Positions 28,737 through 38,204 of a DNA stretch of 60,580 bases are shown in pieces. The stretch is taken from positions 1-60,580 of the forward strand of contig JAIVJZ010000051.1 in the NCBI GenBank assembly GCA_020199775.1, written 5' to 3'. A program made the position numbers and the translations under genes. Each line of letters opens with the position of its first letter. Positions within the stretch are counted from its first letter, which is position 1. This DNA comes from Acidobacteriota bacterium. GTDB lineage: Bacteria > Acidobacteriota > Blastocatellia > Pyrinomonadales > Pyrinomonadaceae. The notes under the pieces were generated by a model. The model did no database searches, was not told the origin of the DNA, and worked only from the letters and a program-made list of their open reading frames with translations.

Positions 28737-29554
28737 GGTTCTGGTGCAAATAGCATAAGAGACGCACAGAAGTCTTCTTTAAGCTTGGTGTCAAGCGGCA
28801 AGTACTGCTACCCACACTTGTGGCGCTCGCTCCCTCACGCCGCGCGTAAACTTCTCGATGTCGAACTGCCCCTTCTTGATCTTCTGTGTTAGCTCAATGC
28901 CGCTGATCGTGGTCGTCGCATTGACGAAAGTCTTGAAGCCGAGCATCGGGTAGATGCGCTGCTTCACTCTCCGGTGATCTTGCTCGACTATGTTGTTCAA
29001 GTATTTACTCGTCCAGACTTTCGTCTTTGGGCGCAGCACTCTACGCTTCTTTAGCTCCACAACAGCAGCGTGAGTCGCGGGATAACCGTCGAGCGTGATG
29101 GTTTCGGGCGTGCCGTGTCGTTCAACGGCTCTGGTGAAGAATTGTTTAGCCGCGGCAATATCTCGATGTTCACTCAGCAGGAAATCAACCGTGAGTCTTC
29201 GCCTGTCGACCGCACGATAGAGATAAGTCCATCGCCCTGCGACCTTAATGTACGTTTCGTCAACGCGCCACGACGTACCAACAGGTCGCGCATAACGACG
29301 CCATCGCCTCTCGAACTCTGGGACGTAGCGCTGTACCCACCGCAGGATAGTAGTGTGAGAGACATCGACACCGCGCTCAGCCATCATCTCTACCAAGTCG
29401 CGGTAGCTGAGCTTGTAAGTAATGTACCAATGGACGCAGAGAATGATGATTGAGCGGTCGAAGTGACGGCCATGAAACAGAGATGATGTATGAGAAGAAG
29501 GGGGCTGATTCATGTAACGATTATCAGTCCATCTTAACGTTTGCACCAGAACCA
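28737..29554 (-). mobile_element. IS6-type insertion sequence, second lineage
   Basis: 818 bp with perfect 14-bp inverted ends GGTTCTGGTGCAAA / TTTGCACCAGAACC, different from the GTGTTGCA ends of the other IS6-type copies here. It carries one intact transposase gene. No 8-bp target duplication is evident in the flanks. It lies 26 bp from MITE copy 2. Confidence 0.88.
28791..29513 (-). CDS. IS6-family DDE transposase, divergent lineage
   Basis: 240 aa from MNQPPSSHTSS (an in-frame start upstream falls in the terminal repeat). Motifs: IIILCVHWYITYKLSYRDLVEMM, HTTILRWVQRYVPE, Asp in WRVDETYIKVAGRW, Asp in TITLDGYPATH, Glu in NNIVEQDHRRVKQR. Intact and full length. Confidence 0.92.
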   Translation of the reverse strand: MNQPPSSHTSSLFHGRHFDRSIIILCVHWYITYKLSYRDLVEMMAERGVDVSHTTILRWVQRYVPEFERRWRRYARPVGTSWRVDETYIKVAGRWTYLYRAVDRRRLTVDFLLSEHRDIAAAKQFFTRAVERHGTPETITLDGYPATHAAVVELKKRRVLRPKTKVWTSKYLNNIVEQDHRRVKQRIYPMLGFKTFVNATTTISGIELTQKIKKGQFDIEKFTRGVRERAPQVWVAVLAA

Positions 29555-29569
29555 TTATAACTAACCCTA

Positions 29570-31492
29570 TTATCCAGGGCGCTCTGCTACAGCCACCCAG
29601 TTCATATGTATGTGTTCTTCCTCACGATAGCCGGGGTGCGGAGGATCTTGCCATTGCTGATGCTCCAAGGTGACAACAGCAAAGTTGGCCTCATTCATTA
29701 ACATTAAGAGCTCCTGCTTCTCGTAATACTGATAGAAGGTTTTTTTATACCACCAAGCATTCTCATAATGATGATCCTTCTGAGAGTCCAGAGAGTTGTT
29801 TCTTGCTTCTCGCTCACAATGCTTTTGTGTATCGTCATCAGGAGTATAGGCGTTCAGCAATAACATTCCGCCTACCCGGAGTGCGCGTCGCCACTCTCTC
29901 AGAGCGCGCGGAACCTCACTGGAGTAAATGTTTGTGAAGGTGTCTGTACAAATAAATATGTCCACCCCTCTGCTTACTACCGGAACCTCATAAACGATAT
30001 TCCGCTCGTGTACGCGCCAGGAAATACATGGAGGTAACTCCATTCGTCGTAAACGCTCACGGGCTTGTCTGACGGCACTATCACATAAATCAACTCCTAC
30101 CAACTCAAACTCCAATCCCCCTTTATCATCGGCCACTAGGGCACAGCACAACTCAGCCAGATATTGAAGGTTACGTCCATCACCACACCCTGCATCAACC
30201 AACACTATTTTCTGCCCAGACCGGTCTGCCGCTTCGTAGCCCCGTTTAACTGCTCGCTGAATTAAGAACTCAACTTTCTCTTTTACCATTGGACACGGAT
30301 CAGACTGCCAGGCCGGCTGACTGTCGTCGAAGTAAGGAAGCCGCCATCCTATGCGAGATAGTTGGAGCGCTCTATCTTCATCTAAGTTACGTTCTCTGGA
30401 GGGACAGGCCAACTGCTCGTAGTGCTCAAATGCTTTGTGTAAACGCTTATAGAGAAGTTCGGTTGTTCCGATAGTGCCGTAGACCAAGTATCCTGATCTA
30501 TGATGCCCTTGCACAAAGCACTTTGGAGCTGTCTCATAAATCCCGATATCCCAATCGAATATATTCCCCGGCTGGTCTGACTTCATATCCTCCGTGACGT
30601 ATAGGCAACGAACGATTACACCGGCCACACGGTTTCGATGTATGAGTCGTCTGATGTCGGGCGAATCAAAGAGGGAAGGTGTTCCGATGAAGAATCGCTC
30701 AACACGTAAGCCTCGTTCTCGTATTAATCGAGCTTCTTCTTCCAAATAATCGCGCGCGAATTCCATATCCTTCCACTCTTGGTGCCACAGGATATTTGTC
30801 ACTTGGACATTACCGCCATCGCGAACCTGCTTGAGTATATCCACGGAGACATCATAGTAGATCGACATGGATAGCTTGCAAGTTCCTTCATTTTCCATTT
30901 CCGCGACCAAACGCTTCAGATCCATAGCGAGCGACAGCCTTAGACTATCGAACATAGGTTCCAAGTGAGGCTTCGCAACGCTCTCAAGTACAGAACTGAG
31001 AGTAAGCTTGGCATGCATGATTGATTCCTGACCTCGCTGAATTATTGGCGTGCCGAGCATTTCCATGACGCCCCAAGCGACCGTCTCCACATCTCCGTCC
31101 AGACAGGTTTTTGCGGTTAGGACGTGCCCAAGGCACGGCTTCCAATCCTTCTCAGCTTGCTGGTCTAAATAAACGGGTAGAATCGTAGACTCGCCCTGCC
31201 TACTATCCAAGATTTTCCTAATGTCCACTTCCAACCGCACCCTGCGACTACTGAATGCTTTATAACCTAGTAGGGCGAGCATGTATCTGGAAAGCGATAA
31301 GTTTTGCTGGAGGCCGTTAGACCATTGCTCAACCATTTCAGTGCTGTCAGCCCCCGGCTCAACATCTCCATCCGGGTTAAAGAAGACACTATATTTTCTT
31401 GCTTCAAGGATCGCCATTAGCTTGAGGGCAAAATCGCCATCTTTATTAGCCGCTGAAATGTAAACATCATATTTTGGTGTTGGTTCACTCAT
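29570..31492 (-). CDS. TIR-domain / middle domain / SAM-methyltransferase fusion
   Basis: 640 aa. Residues 6-150 form a TIR domain: YDVYISAANKDGDFALKL, YSVFFNPDGDVEPG, SRYMLALLGYKAFSSRRVRLEV; Glu88 lies where TIR NADases have their catalytic Glu. Residues about 165-365 are an unrecognised alpha/beta region (VERFFIGTPSLFDSPDIRRL, FDWDIGIYETAPKCFVQGHH). Residues about 400-640 are a class I methyltransferase: motif I VLVDAGCGDGRN (431-441), ELVGVDLCDSAVRQAR, ALRVGGMLLLNAY. TIR domains usually deplete NAD or make cyclic nucleotides; joining one to a methyltransferase is unusual. The gene directly upstream encodes an EAD1-type membrane protein on the same strand. Confidence 0.82.
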   Translation of the reverse strand: MSEPTPKYDVYISAANKDGDFALKLMAILEARKYSVFFNPDGDVEPGADSTEMVEQWSNGLQQNLSLSRYMLALLGYKAFSSRRVRLEVDIRKILDSRQGESTILPVYLDQQAEKDWKPCLGHVLTAKTCLDGDVETVAWGVMEMLGTPIIQRGQESIMHAKLTLSSVLESVAKPHLEPMFDSLRLSLAMDLKRLVAEMENEGTCKLSMSIYYDVSVDILKQVRDGGNVQVTNILWHQEWKDMEFARDYLEEEARLIRERGLRVERFFIGTPSLFDSPDIRRLIHRNRVAGVIVRCLYVTEDMKSDQPGNIFDWDIGIYETAPKCFVQGHHRSGYLVYGTIGTTELLYKRLHKAFEHYEQLACPSRERNLDEDRALQLSRIGWRLPYFDDSQPAWQSDPCPMVKEKVEFLIQRAVKRGYEAADRSGQKIVLVDAGCGDGRNLQYLAELCCALVADDKGGLEFELVGVDLCDSAVRQARERLRRMELPPCISWRVHERNIVYEVPVVSRGVDIFICTDTFTNIYSSEVPRALREWRRALRVGGMLLLNAYTPDDDTQKHCEREARNNSLDSQKDHHYENAWWYKKTFYQYYEKQELLMLMNEANFAVVTLEHQQWQDPPHPGYREEEHIHMNWVAVAERPG

Positions 31493-31598
31493 AATTTAAA
31501 GACACCCGCGCGTTTTTTTACATTTTGACTGACTAATAATGCCGGGACTTTGCCTTACTTACGAAACGACAGCTTGGGCACTCGCATCAGATGGTCAC

Positions 31599-32312
31599 TT
31601 ACTTATCGTTTAAGAATATCTGCCCTCTTACAACGTTTGCCCTTTTCTGAATCACCCTCACCCAAATTATGCATGCGATTGTGAGCATAGATAATACTGA
31701 TACCAGTAAAACCGAGGAACGGGTCATAAGGAATGTTTCAGTTGTTGCCCAGTTAGATAGAGTGCCAAAGATAGCACCGGCGAAGACTCCGATAAATAGA
31801 TAGGCTACATTCTCATCCCTCCGATATTCCTCCAATCGTTCTAAGGAGTGCGAGGGTACGAGACGAACATTCATATCTTCTTGACGTGGGAGAATAACAC
31901 GCGCTGTTAACACCTCGCTTTGATCGACTGCCCGGTTGGCTGTACTTAATATTTCTCGGACACGATGCTCAAATTGGCCTCCTAGCAACGGCTCTTTCTG
32001 AAACTCCATCAACTGCTGGCGAAGGCTTCCTAACTCGCTGCTTAGTTTTTCCAACTCAGAATTTTGAGATTTGGATTGTAGGTTAGGCCGTATTTTTTCA
32101 AATACATTTGGCTTGACTTTCTGGATCCCACTGACTAGTTCATTAAGCCGATCGTTCCGCAACAAATATAAAACAAGCTCGCTGGCTTTGTAATTACTGT
32201 CTCCTTCTAATGAATCCCAATCCACACTTAAATCCATAGCTAACTTTCGTACTTCATGATTGCTCATCTGCTCCTTTAAGAGTGCCAGCAAGCTGCTACC
32301 ATCAATCTCCAT
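31599..32312 (-). CDS. EAD1-type (death-like) domain protein with coiled coil and two membrane helices
   Basis: 237 aa. Residues 1-75 match the pattern of effector-associated domain 1: LLALLKEQMSNHEVRKLAMD, LEGDSNYKASELVLYLLRND, LNELVSGIQKVKPNV. A coiled coil follows (about 82-108), a beta-like piece (130-160), and two hydrophobic helices (168-188 and 200-221). EADs are adaptor domains that recruit conflict effectors through like-with-like contacts. Here a membrane-anchored adaptor is followed after 106 bp by the TIR-methyltransferase gene, suggesting a two-gene operon. The TIR protein itself has no obvious EAD copy, so the second EAD partner may be elsewhere in the genome. Confidence 0.7.
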   Translation of the reverse strand: MEIDGSSLLALLKEQMSNHEVRKLAMDLSVDWDSLEGDSNYKASELVLYLLRNDRLNELVSGIQKVKPNVFEKIRPNLQSKSQNSELEKLSSELGSLRQQLMEFQKEPLLGGQFEHRVREILSTANRAVDQSEVLTARVILPRQEDMNVRLVPSHSLERLEEYRRDENVAYLFIGVFAGAIFGTLSNWATTETFLMTRSSVLLVSVLSMLTIACIIWVRVIQKRANVVRGQIFLNDK

Positions 32313-32505
32313 TGCTCACCTCTACACTTACGTGAAGTCTGATCAATATGTACCTGAAGGCAGTACAATGAATGAACCAGTGGAACTAATCTCTATTCAC
32401 TAATACTCTGGCATACACCCTTATCAATCGAGTCAGTCCAGTCGGTCAAAATATATCTTTTAATTGATTGACGATATTTTATCGAAGCCTAGCAGGAAGA
32501 TATTC

Positions 32506-33347
32506 GGTAGTGTTGCAGGAATCGCTTCTCCAGCTATAATCCACCCCTTAATTCAGCCATCACTCATCGGGAATCATACTCTTGAAACACAATAAATTCT
32601 TGTTCAAATGGCGTCATTACGACCCCACAATCATCCTGCTGTGCGTCAGGTGGTATTGCCGCTACCAGCTTTCTTATCGCGATGTCGAAGAGATGATGCG
32701 TGAGCGAGGTCTCGACGTAGATCATTCGACTGTTTTTCGTTGGGTACAGCGTTATGCCCCGGAAATCAACAAGCGCATCCGTCCTCACTTGAAGGTGAGC
32801 GGCACGTCCTACCGCGTGGATGAGACCTACATCAAGGTCGGGAAGTCATGTAAATATCTGTATCGCGCGGTGGACAAATAAGGTTAGACGATTGAGTTTA
32901 TGCTCAGCGCGAAGCGCGACGTTTCCGCAGCAAAACGGTTCTTTAAGATGGTGATGAGGGCCGAGCATCGCCGCTTGCCATTCTCCATTAGTGTGGATAA
33001 GAACGCGGCGTATCCGGTGGCATTTAATGCTTCACAAGAGGAACGGATCGTGCCGGAGGACTGCTTGCTTAGGCGCGTGAAATATCTCAATAACGTTATT
33101 GAACAGGACCATCGATTCAACAAAAAGAAGGTGCGAGCCTCACAATGCTTTAAGAGCTTTCACACGGCGGAGCGAACTCTCGAAAGCATTGAATCGATTA
33201 ACATGATAAGGAAAGGTCAGGTCAAAAGGTTAAGTAGAAGTGACACTCGAGGTCAGGCGAAGTTCGTCTTGAGCCTCTTTCAGGTCGCGGCATAATAGAA
33301 TCGCTCCGCGATCTTTCACACCTCAAAATATTCTTTGCAACACAACC
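32506..33347 (+). mobile_element. IS6-type insertion sequence (copy C), transposase dead
   Basis: 842 bp from GGTAGTGTTGCAG to CTTTGCAACACAACC, the most complete view of this element's unlike ends. A -35-like TTGCAG and a perfect TATAAT 16 bp apart sit at the left end, upstream of the transposase start. No direct repeat flanks it. Confidence 0.87.
32582..33295 (+). pseudogene. IS6-family transposase inactivated by nonsense codons (copy C)
   Basis: The same frame as the intact copies, but TAA at 32879-32881 and TAG shortly after interrupt it where copy B reads DKEGNTIEF. Downstream the frame resumes with FMLSAKRDVSAAKRFF, SVDKNAAYP and VIEQDHRFNKKKV. A TTG start is used, as in copy B. Two stops in a row argue for true decay. 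Confidence 0.88.
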
Positions 33348-33704
33348 ATCCGGAGTGCCTGTAGTTGCATTCAGCGAGCATCACAGTACGTGAAGCATCA
33401 GTCCCAGACATTCTCCTCAGATATCAAGCCGTTCGACGAAATGGAAGATTTAGACTAAGAAGATCTCGACGGTGGAAATTTGAGGTTCTTGAGGGTTTTT
33501 TATATGTGGGTGTTTGTACGCTTCATGAACTGATTCCCTAAGGAACAGATGATCGCGAGCCGATCTTACCCTGCCCTCCGAACACTAAAATGTCTGCCGC
33601 CTCTTCAGCAGGGGGCGCGTATCAGTGCGGAAAGGGCCCGGGAATTTACTAATCTGCCAAACCCGCCTTTCCTCTTACCAAGGCATATCCACAGGATAAC
33701 TGAG
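33348..33704. other. Intergenic with a short C-terminal-tail-like remnant
   Basis: Directly after the IS end, a plus-strand frame reads SACSCIQRASQYVKHQ, continues to DIKPFDEMEDLD and stops (about 33356-33458). A related tail, NIMPSSEMEDLE followed by a stop, occurs at about 37063-37098. It may be the end of a gene cut by the IS. The rest shows nothing. Confidence 0.35.
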
Positions 33705-34376
33705 CTATCTCGAGGATATTTCTACACCGCTTTGACTTGAGAGTTGCACCAGAAATTCTTCAAGTGTCACGTCTTTTACAGACAGATTTACCACCGTTTG
33801 AGGATCGCCAGCCGTTACACGGATCGGCAGGCCACTTAGAGAGGCAATCTCTCTGACCATGCGCTTAACCGTGACGCCGTGCATACACACCGCCATTTTC
33901 TCGCCACCAGCCAATGATTGTCGTATCCTCTTTAATTTAGAGAAGTCATCGCCCCCTATCTCTACTTTACCGCTAGCAGACAAGGCTTCTAGTACGTCCC
34001 AGAGCATGGCTCTTTTGATGTCGAAGCTAATGGCGTCGGGCGTTGTGAAGGGGGTATACAGGACGGTCTGGCGGGTTATGCGCGATAGCTCTGAGGACAA
34101 TTCCCTACCGGTGCTGGCTGACTGTTGCAGCGAGACCTGCATTGTAAGGTCTAATGCCCTTGCTTCGCCACCCTCGACGGTCGCCTCACCGTGAGCACTA
34201 GAGCAACCAGCGCGACATCCGCCGCTCGGACACACAGAGAAGCAAGCGCCGGTGCATGAGATGTTTGCCGAGCAAGTTTGGTCGGGAGCTGTGCAGGAGC
34301 AGAAATCAACTGTAGCGGCTGTGGGAGTTGTGATGAGGAGCAGAAGTGTGAGAATACTGGCGGCCAAAAGTTTCAT
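33705..34376 (-). CDS. Secreted Cys-rich protein with tandem STN/secretin-like subdomains (paralog 1)
   Basis: 223 aa from MKLLAASILTLLLLITTPTA, a signal peptide. The mature N-terminus is Cys-rich (CSCTAPDQTC, CTGACFSVCPSGGCRAGC). Two similar beta-alpha-beta units follow: ISFDIKRAMLWDVLEALSAS and VNLSVKDVTLEEFLVQLSSQ, as in the STN/secretin short domains that contact TonB or secretin partners. No barrel or secretin pore follows, so it would be a free periplasmic or surface module. A paralog of the gene at 35491-36153, from which it is separated by 1.1 kb of non-coding DNA. Function unknown. Confidence 0.72.
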   Translation of the reverse strand: MKLLAASILTLLLLITTPTAATVDFCSCTAPDQTCSANISCTGACFSVCPSGGCRAGCSSAHGEATVEGGEARALDLTMQVSLQQSASTGRELSSELSRITRQTVLYTPFTTPDAISFDIKRAMLWDVLEALSASGKVEIGGDDFSKLKRIRQSLAGGEKMAVCMHGVTVKRMVREIASLSGLPIRVTAGDPQTVVNLSVKDVTLEEFLVQLSSQSGVEISSR

Positions 34377-35490
34377 CTTCTTTTTTTCCTTTAGGTTAGG
34401 GGCAGTAATAAGGCTTCCTCGGCCAAGGGCCAAATTACCATCAGAACGGTAAGGTGCCGCCCCGCTCCTTTACTTAAGGTGGGAGAACGTAATGTTTTCG
34501 ATGCTGGTGGTGCTGTAACTTACGACCAGGGGTACGGTCTAGTTGTCACCCGAGCGTGAGATCAGGTGCCTCGATTGAGCGTTTCGGATGTTAGGACATG
34601 ATACCGTCACGGCATCACACCCTATGGGCGTTTCGCCAGACCGACCACTCCGCAGTTGGGAGCAGCCGATCATGAAAGTGCGCGGCGAGACACACACACA
34701 GAACACTATCTTATCATCTTGAGATAAGACCGCGTAAATAAAAAATTTGTTATCTACTAAACTCTTTTCGGCGACTGAGACTAGTAACGCCGTAACCCGA
34801 ATGGAAGTATAAGTGAGTTATCGGGCTGGAGGATAAACATAAACTCCAGTTCCAATGATAATAACAGCGCGGGTTATATTACGCTTAGGACTATGTTGTC
34901 AAGAACATTTTTTGTCATGCCCCTTTTAGTCCAATTACGGCAATGACATGGTTGCCTCACCTTCGTGCGATTTTGACAGAAGCTACTTGATGAGTTGAAA
35001 GAAGAAGCGTGTAAACAGACATCATCGCAAGTGATAACCCTGACGACTCGTTGCTAGGCAAGTTAACTATATTATTGCCCCACTTTAAATGTACGGAAGA
35101 AGACACCGAGGCGTGTCATTCATAGCCGTATCAGACTGATACGGCTAAAAACTATAGATTTCCAGAACTGGTGTAACTAAAATTATAATTGATCGAGTCA
35201 CTTATTTGCAGACGTAAACCAATCGGTAGGCCGTGAAGAACGTGCATAAGAGAACGCGTAGGATGCCTACACAGAAGAACTGGTTTCAATCGAACCGCTC
35301 CTCAAAGCAAAGGACGGTGCTTGCGCATGGAGATGGAGTGAAACAGTTGACGTGATTCTAAGTAGCCAAGTAGTGGCGATCATGAGCGCACATGATCCGG
35401 TCATCTTCTTAACGCTAAGCTGTGATCGCGGCGCAGCGTTAAATCATCTACAGCGAATCTCGCCATCGCCGGTCTATTCAAGACCCGAAT
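34377..35490. other. 1.1-kb non-coding spacer between the two paralogs
   Basis: AT-richer than the neighbours, with no convincing frame on either strand. It contains a perfect palindrome AGCCGTATCAG-A-CTGATACGGCT (35124-35146) and a weaker hairpin TCTTATC/GATAAGA at about 34709-34729. The first 100 bp left of 34500 hold the promoter of the first paralog; no box is certain. Confidence 0.5.
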
Positions 35491-36153
35491 CTACTTGCGC
35501 GCGATGCGGGTACCCATTGGTGTGATTTTAACACCAGTTTGAGACTCCACCTGAGCGATGAACTCATTAAGGGTAACTTCTTTAACAGAGATGGAAACGA
35601 GTGACCGAGCTTTCCCTGAAGTCACGCGGAATCGCAGGCCGGTAAGGGAAGACAGCTTGGCTAACACGTCCTTAACGGAGATATCGCCGAAATTCACAGA
35701 CACTTTCCCGCCATTTAAAAGCAAGTCGCGGATTGTCCGAAGCTTTTTGAACTCAATCCCCCCAACCGTTACCTTTCCGTGCTTGGCGAGGAACTCTAAA
35801 GCATCCCACAGGGGCGCGTTCTTGAGATCGAAACTAACTAGCTCGCCTGCGCTATTCGGTTGGAACTCAACCTTCTTACGAGTCTGGCTCGTAAGCTTTG
35901 CAGCTACCTGCTTGCCATTAGCTTTTTCAGCGGTAATTGTGACCCGCACTTTAAACAGGTCGGCCTCTGGATTCCCGCAGGCTGCGTAGCACGCATCTTG
36001 GGAGGCGCAGACAGTAGTACACCCACGCTGACAGGTAACGCTGACCGTACAACTGCTGTCAGGGGCATTACAGGAGCAGGTCTGGCCTGCGGCGGCGGGC
36101 GCGAAGGTTATTGACAACAGAAGTAGTGTGGCAACGGTGAGGTGACGTCTCAT
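35491..36153 (-). CDS. Secreted Cys-rich protein with tandem STN/secretin-like subdomains (paralog 2)
   Basis: 220 aa. Signal peptide LTVATLLLLSITFAPAAAG, then the Cys block CSCNAPDSSC, CQRGCTTVCASQDACYAAC, matching paralog 1 in spacing. Two STN-like units: VSFDLKNAPLWDALEFLAKH and VSISVKEVTLNEFIAQVESQ. The order and length are the same as in paralog 1, with moderate divergence, which implies an old duplication. The protein has a single TGTTTCTCC-adjacent ATG with GGAGAAACA before it. Function unknown. Confidence 0.74.
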   Translation of the reverse strand: MRRHLTVATLLLLSITFAPAAAGQTCSCNAPDSSCTVSVTCQRGCTTVCASQDACYAACGNPEADLFKVRVTITAEKANGKQVAAKLTSQTRKKVEFQPNSAGELVSFDLKNAPLWDALEFLAKHGKVTVGGIEFKKLRTIRDLLLNGGKVSVNFGDISVKDVLAKLSSLTGLRFRVTSGKARSLVSISVKEVTLNEFIAQVESQTGVKITPMGTRIARK

Positions 36154-36197
36154 TTGTTTCTCCTGAGTGAGGCAAGTTTATTGTGAGAATAGACTCA

Positions 36198-36866
36198 TTA
36201 CAGCTCGTGCGTGGTACTTATTGGTTCGCCCTTTAAAAACATGTTCCTTATCTGGATGATATCTTGTTTCGCCTGCTCTCTCTTCTTTAAAGTTTCAGTT
36301 AAATCTATTCCCGAATGCCCGATGAGTTTGTCTAGGGCATACCTGCCGTTTATGTCAAGATACTCTTTGATTCTACTATATACTGGCTCACCAAGCCAAA
36401 ACCTATTTTTATTAATTACTACGTTTTGTTCCCGCAAAAGACGGATAATGTTGTCAACATCTTCACCTGTGTTAGCATTATTCGTACCCGGGCCGGGTGC
36501 CTTATTGACCTTATCTAATATAACATCAACGTCTGCCTCAGTCTTATCAACTGTTTCCCACACCTCTCCAATTTTTTGTACTCTTAGTTTGTTAAGTTCA
36601 TCGGAAAAACTCCTCACACGTGCCAACTCCTGTTGCCTGATGCTGTGGTAGTGCGTTAACAATCCGCCGACGATTCCACTCAATAGAAAGCCCATTATTA
36701 AGAGCACCAAGGGGTTGGTCGAAATGCTCTGCACTCTAGAAGAGGAGGCTTTCTCCTCTAATGTACGGATTCTATTTCCGAGTGCTTCGGAGCCTTCAGT
36801 AGACGACATGTGCGAATCATTAATATTATCGCTCAGGGAATTGACTTCACTTTTTGATTGCGCCAT
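36198..36866 (-). CDS. Membrane protein with one helix and a cytoplasmic or periplasmic coiled coil
   Basis: 222 aa. A polar N-terminus with a short coiled coil, one hydrophobic helix (about 49-70, NPLVLLIMGFLLSGIVGGLL), then a helical charged region (RQQELARVRSFSDELNKLRV) and the segment DVDNIIRLLREQNVVINKNRFWLGE. It is reminiscent of small membrane proteins of unknown function with an EYLD-type helical tail. AGGAGT lies before the ATG. It is 44 bp upstream of paralog 2 on the same strand, so the two may be cotranscribed. Confidence 0.68.
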   Translation of the reverse strand: MAQSKSEVNSLSDNINDSHMSSTEGSEALGNRIRTLEEKASSSRVQSISTNPLVLLIMGFLLSGIVGGLLTHYHSIRQQELARVRSFSDELNKLRVQKIGEVWETVDKTEADVDVILDKVNKAPGPGTNNANTGEDVDNIIRLLREQNVVINKNRFWLGEPVYSRIKEYLDINGRYALDKLIGHSGIDLTETLKKREQAKQDIIQIRNMFLKGEPISTTHEL

Positions 36867-37364
36867 GGGGTACTCCTGTTTTTTTTGACCTCATGTCCGT
36901 CCGAATCATCTAACTCGATTTCTTCATGTCAGGCGGGTCGGGAGCCATAGAACATTCTTTAGTGAGTAATGGCATCACTAGGCCACCCTCAAACCACAGA
37001 TTGGCGATGAACACCTGCCAGTTGTAGGCAGGAACTCCCGCCGAGCAAGACTCATATCAAATATCATGCCCTCCAGCGAAATGGAAGACCTAGAATAGTA
37101 CTTACAGAGAAGTGTAATGTCGGGTTCAGTCAGGTAGATATTATGGAGGGGTTCGTCCCCGTTGGAGAGGAGGAGGAACTATTGGTAACACTACTTAAGA
37201 GAACCGATTAATTGACGACGTACTTCTAAGCTAGGTTAGGTTGTATGAGGCGGACGAGAAGTAGGGTTACCGTTACCGCCATGAGGTACAACAGCTTAAT
37301 GTTAATCACCCTTTCCTATACTGTCAAGATGCCCTGTCGTCCGCGGACGTTCTAGAGTATAGAT
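36867..37364. other. Intergenic with possible transposase and tail remnants
   Basis: Within about 36920-37040 the minus strand reads GVPAYNWQVFIANLWFEGG, then VMPLLTKECSMAP and a stop. This looks like a decayed coding piece (possibly transposase-derived), but no family can be named. The plus strand at about 37063-37098 reads NIMPSSEMEDLE before a stop, similar to the tail next to IS copy C. Confidence 0.35.
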
Positions 37365-38204
37365 GGCTGTGTTGCAGGAATTGCTTTCGCCGCTATAATC
37401 AGACCTTTAGCTCAGTCAGCCCACTCCGGGAATCACACTCTTGAAGCAAAATACATCCTCGTTCAAGTGGCGTCACTTCGAGCCAACGATTATTCTTTTG
37501 TGCGTCAGATGGTATTGCAGATACCAACTATCTTATCGCGATGTCGAAGAGATGATGCGTGAGCGAGGCCTCGATGTAGACCACTCAACCATCTTTCGCT
37601 GGGTACAGCGATATGCTCCAGAGATCAACAAGCGCATCCGTCAGCATCTGAAGATGAGTGGCACCTCATATAGGATCGATGAGACCTACATCAAAGTCGG
37701 GAAGACCTGTAAATATCTGTATCGCGCCGTGGACAAAGAAGGAAATACAATTGAATTTATGCTAAACGCGAAACGCGATGTTTCCGCGGCAAAACGATTC
37801 TTTAAGAAGATGATGAGAGCTCATCACCGCAGGCTCCCGTTCTCCATCTCTGTCGATAAGAACGCGGCTTATCCTGAAGCATTCAGCACTGCACAAGCGG
37901 AGCGAATTGTGCCGGAGGACTGTAAGCTGCGGCGCGTGAAGTACCTGAACAACGTGATCGAGCAAGATCACAGATTCATCAAAAAGAAGGTGCGAGCTTC
38001 GCAATGCTTCAAACGGTTTCACACAGCCGAGCGAACTTTGGAAGGCATTGAAGCGATAAACATGATAAGGAAAGGTCAGGTCAGAAGGTTAGGTAGAAGT
38101 GACGCTCGGGGCCAGGCGAACTTCGTCTTGAGCCTCTTTCAGGTCGCGGCATAATAGAATCAACATGACGATCTTTCACGCCTCGAAATAATCTTTGCAA
38201 CATC
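37365..38204 (+). mobile_element. IS6-type insertion sequence (copy B)
   Basis: Left end GGCTGTGTTGCAGG with TTGCAG, 16 nt and TATAAT forming a transposase promoter. The right end CTTTGCAACA is cut by the IS110-type element. The transposase is intact. Confidence 0.87.
37441..38154 (+). CDS. IS6-family DDE transposase (copy B)
   Basis: 237 aa from a TTG start (KQNTSSFKWRHFEP after the initiator). DDE landmarks: YRIDETYIKVG, SISVDKNAAYPEAF, NNVIEQDHRFIKKKVRAS. Intact, and closest to copy C in the N-terminal half (PTIILLCVRWYCRYQLSYRD). Confidence 0.93.
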   Translation: MKQNTSSFKWRHFEPTIILLCVRWYCRYQLSYRDVEEMMRERGLDVDHSTIFRWVQRYAPEINKRIRQHLKMSGTSYRIDETYIKVGKTCKYLYRAVDKEGNTIEFMLNAKRDVSAAKRFFKKMMRAHHRRLPFSISVDKNAAYPEAFSTAQAERIVPEDCKLRRVKYLNNVIEQDHRFIKKKVRASQCFKRFHTAERTLEGIEAINMIRKGQVRRLGRSDARGQANFVLSLFQVAA

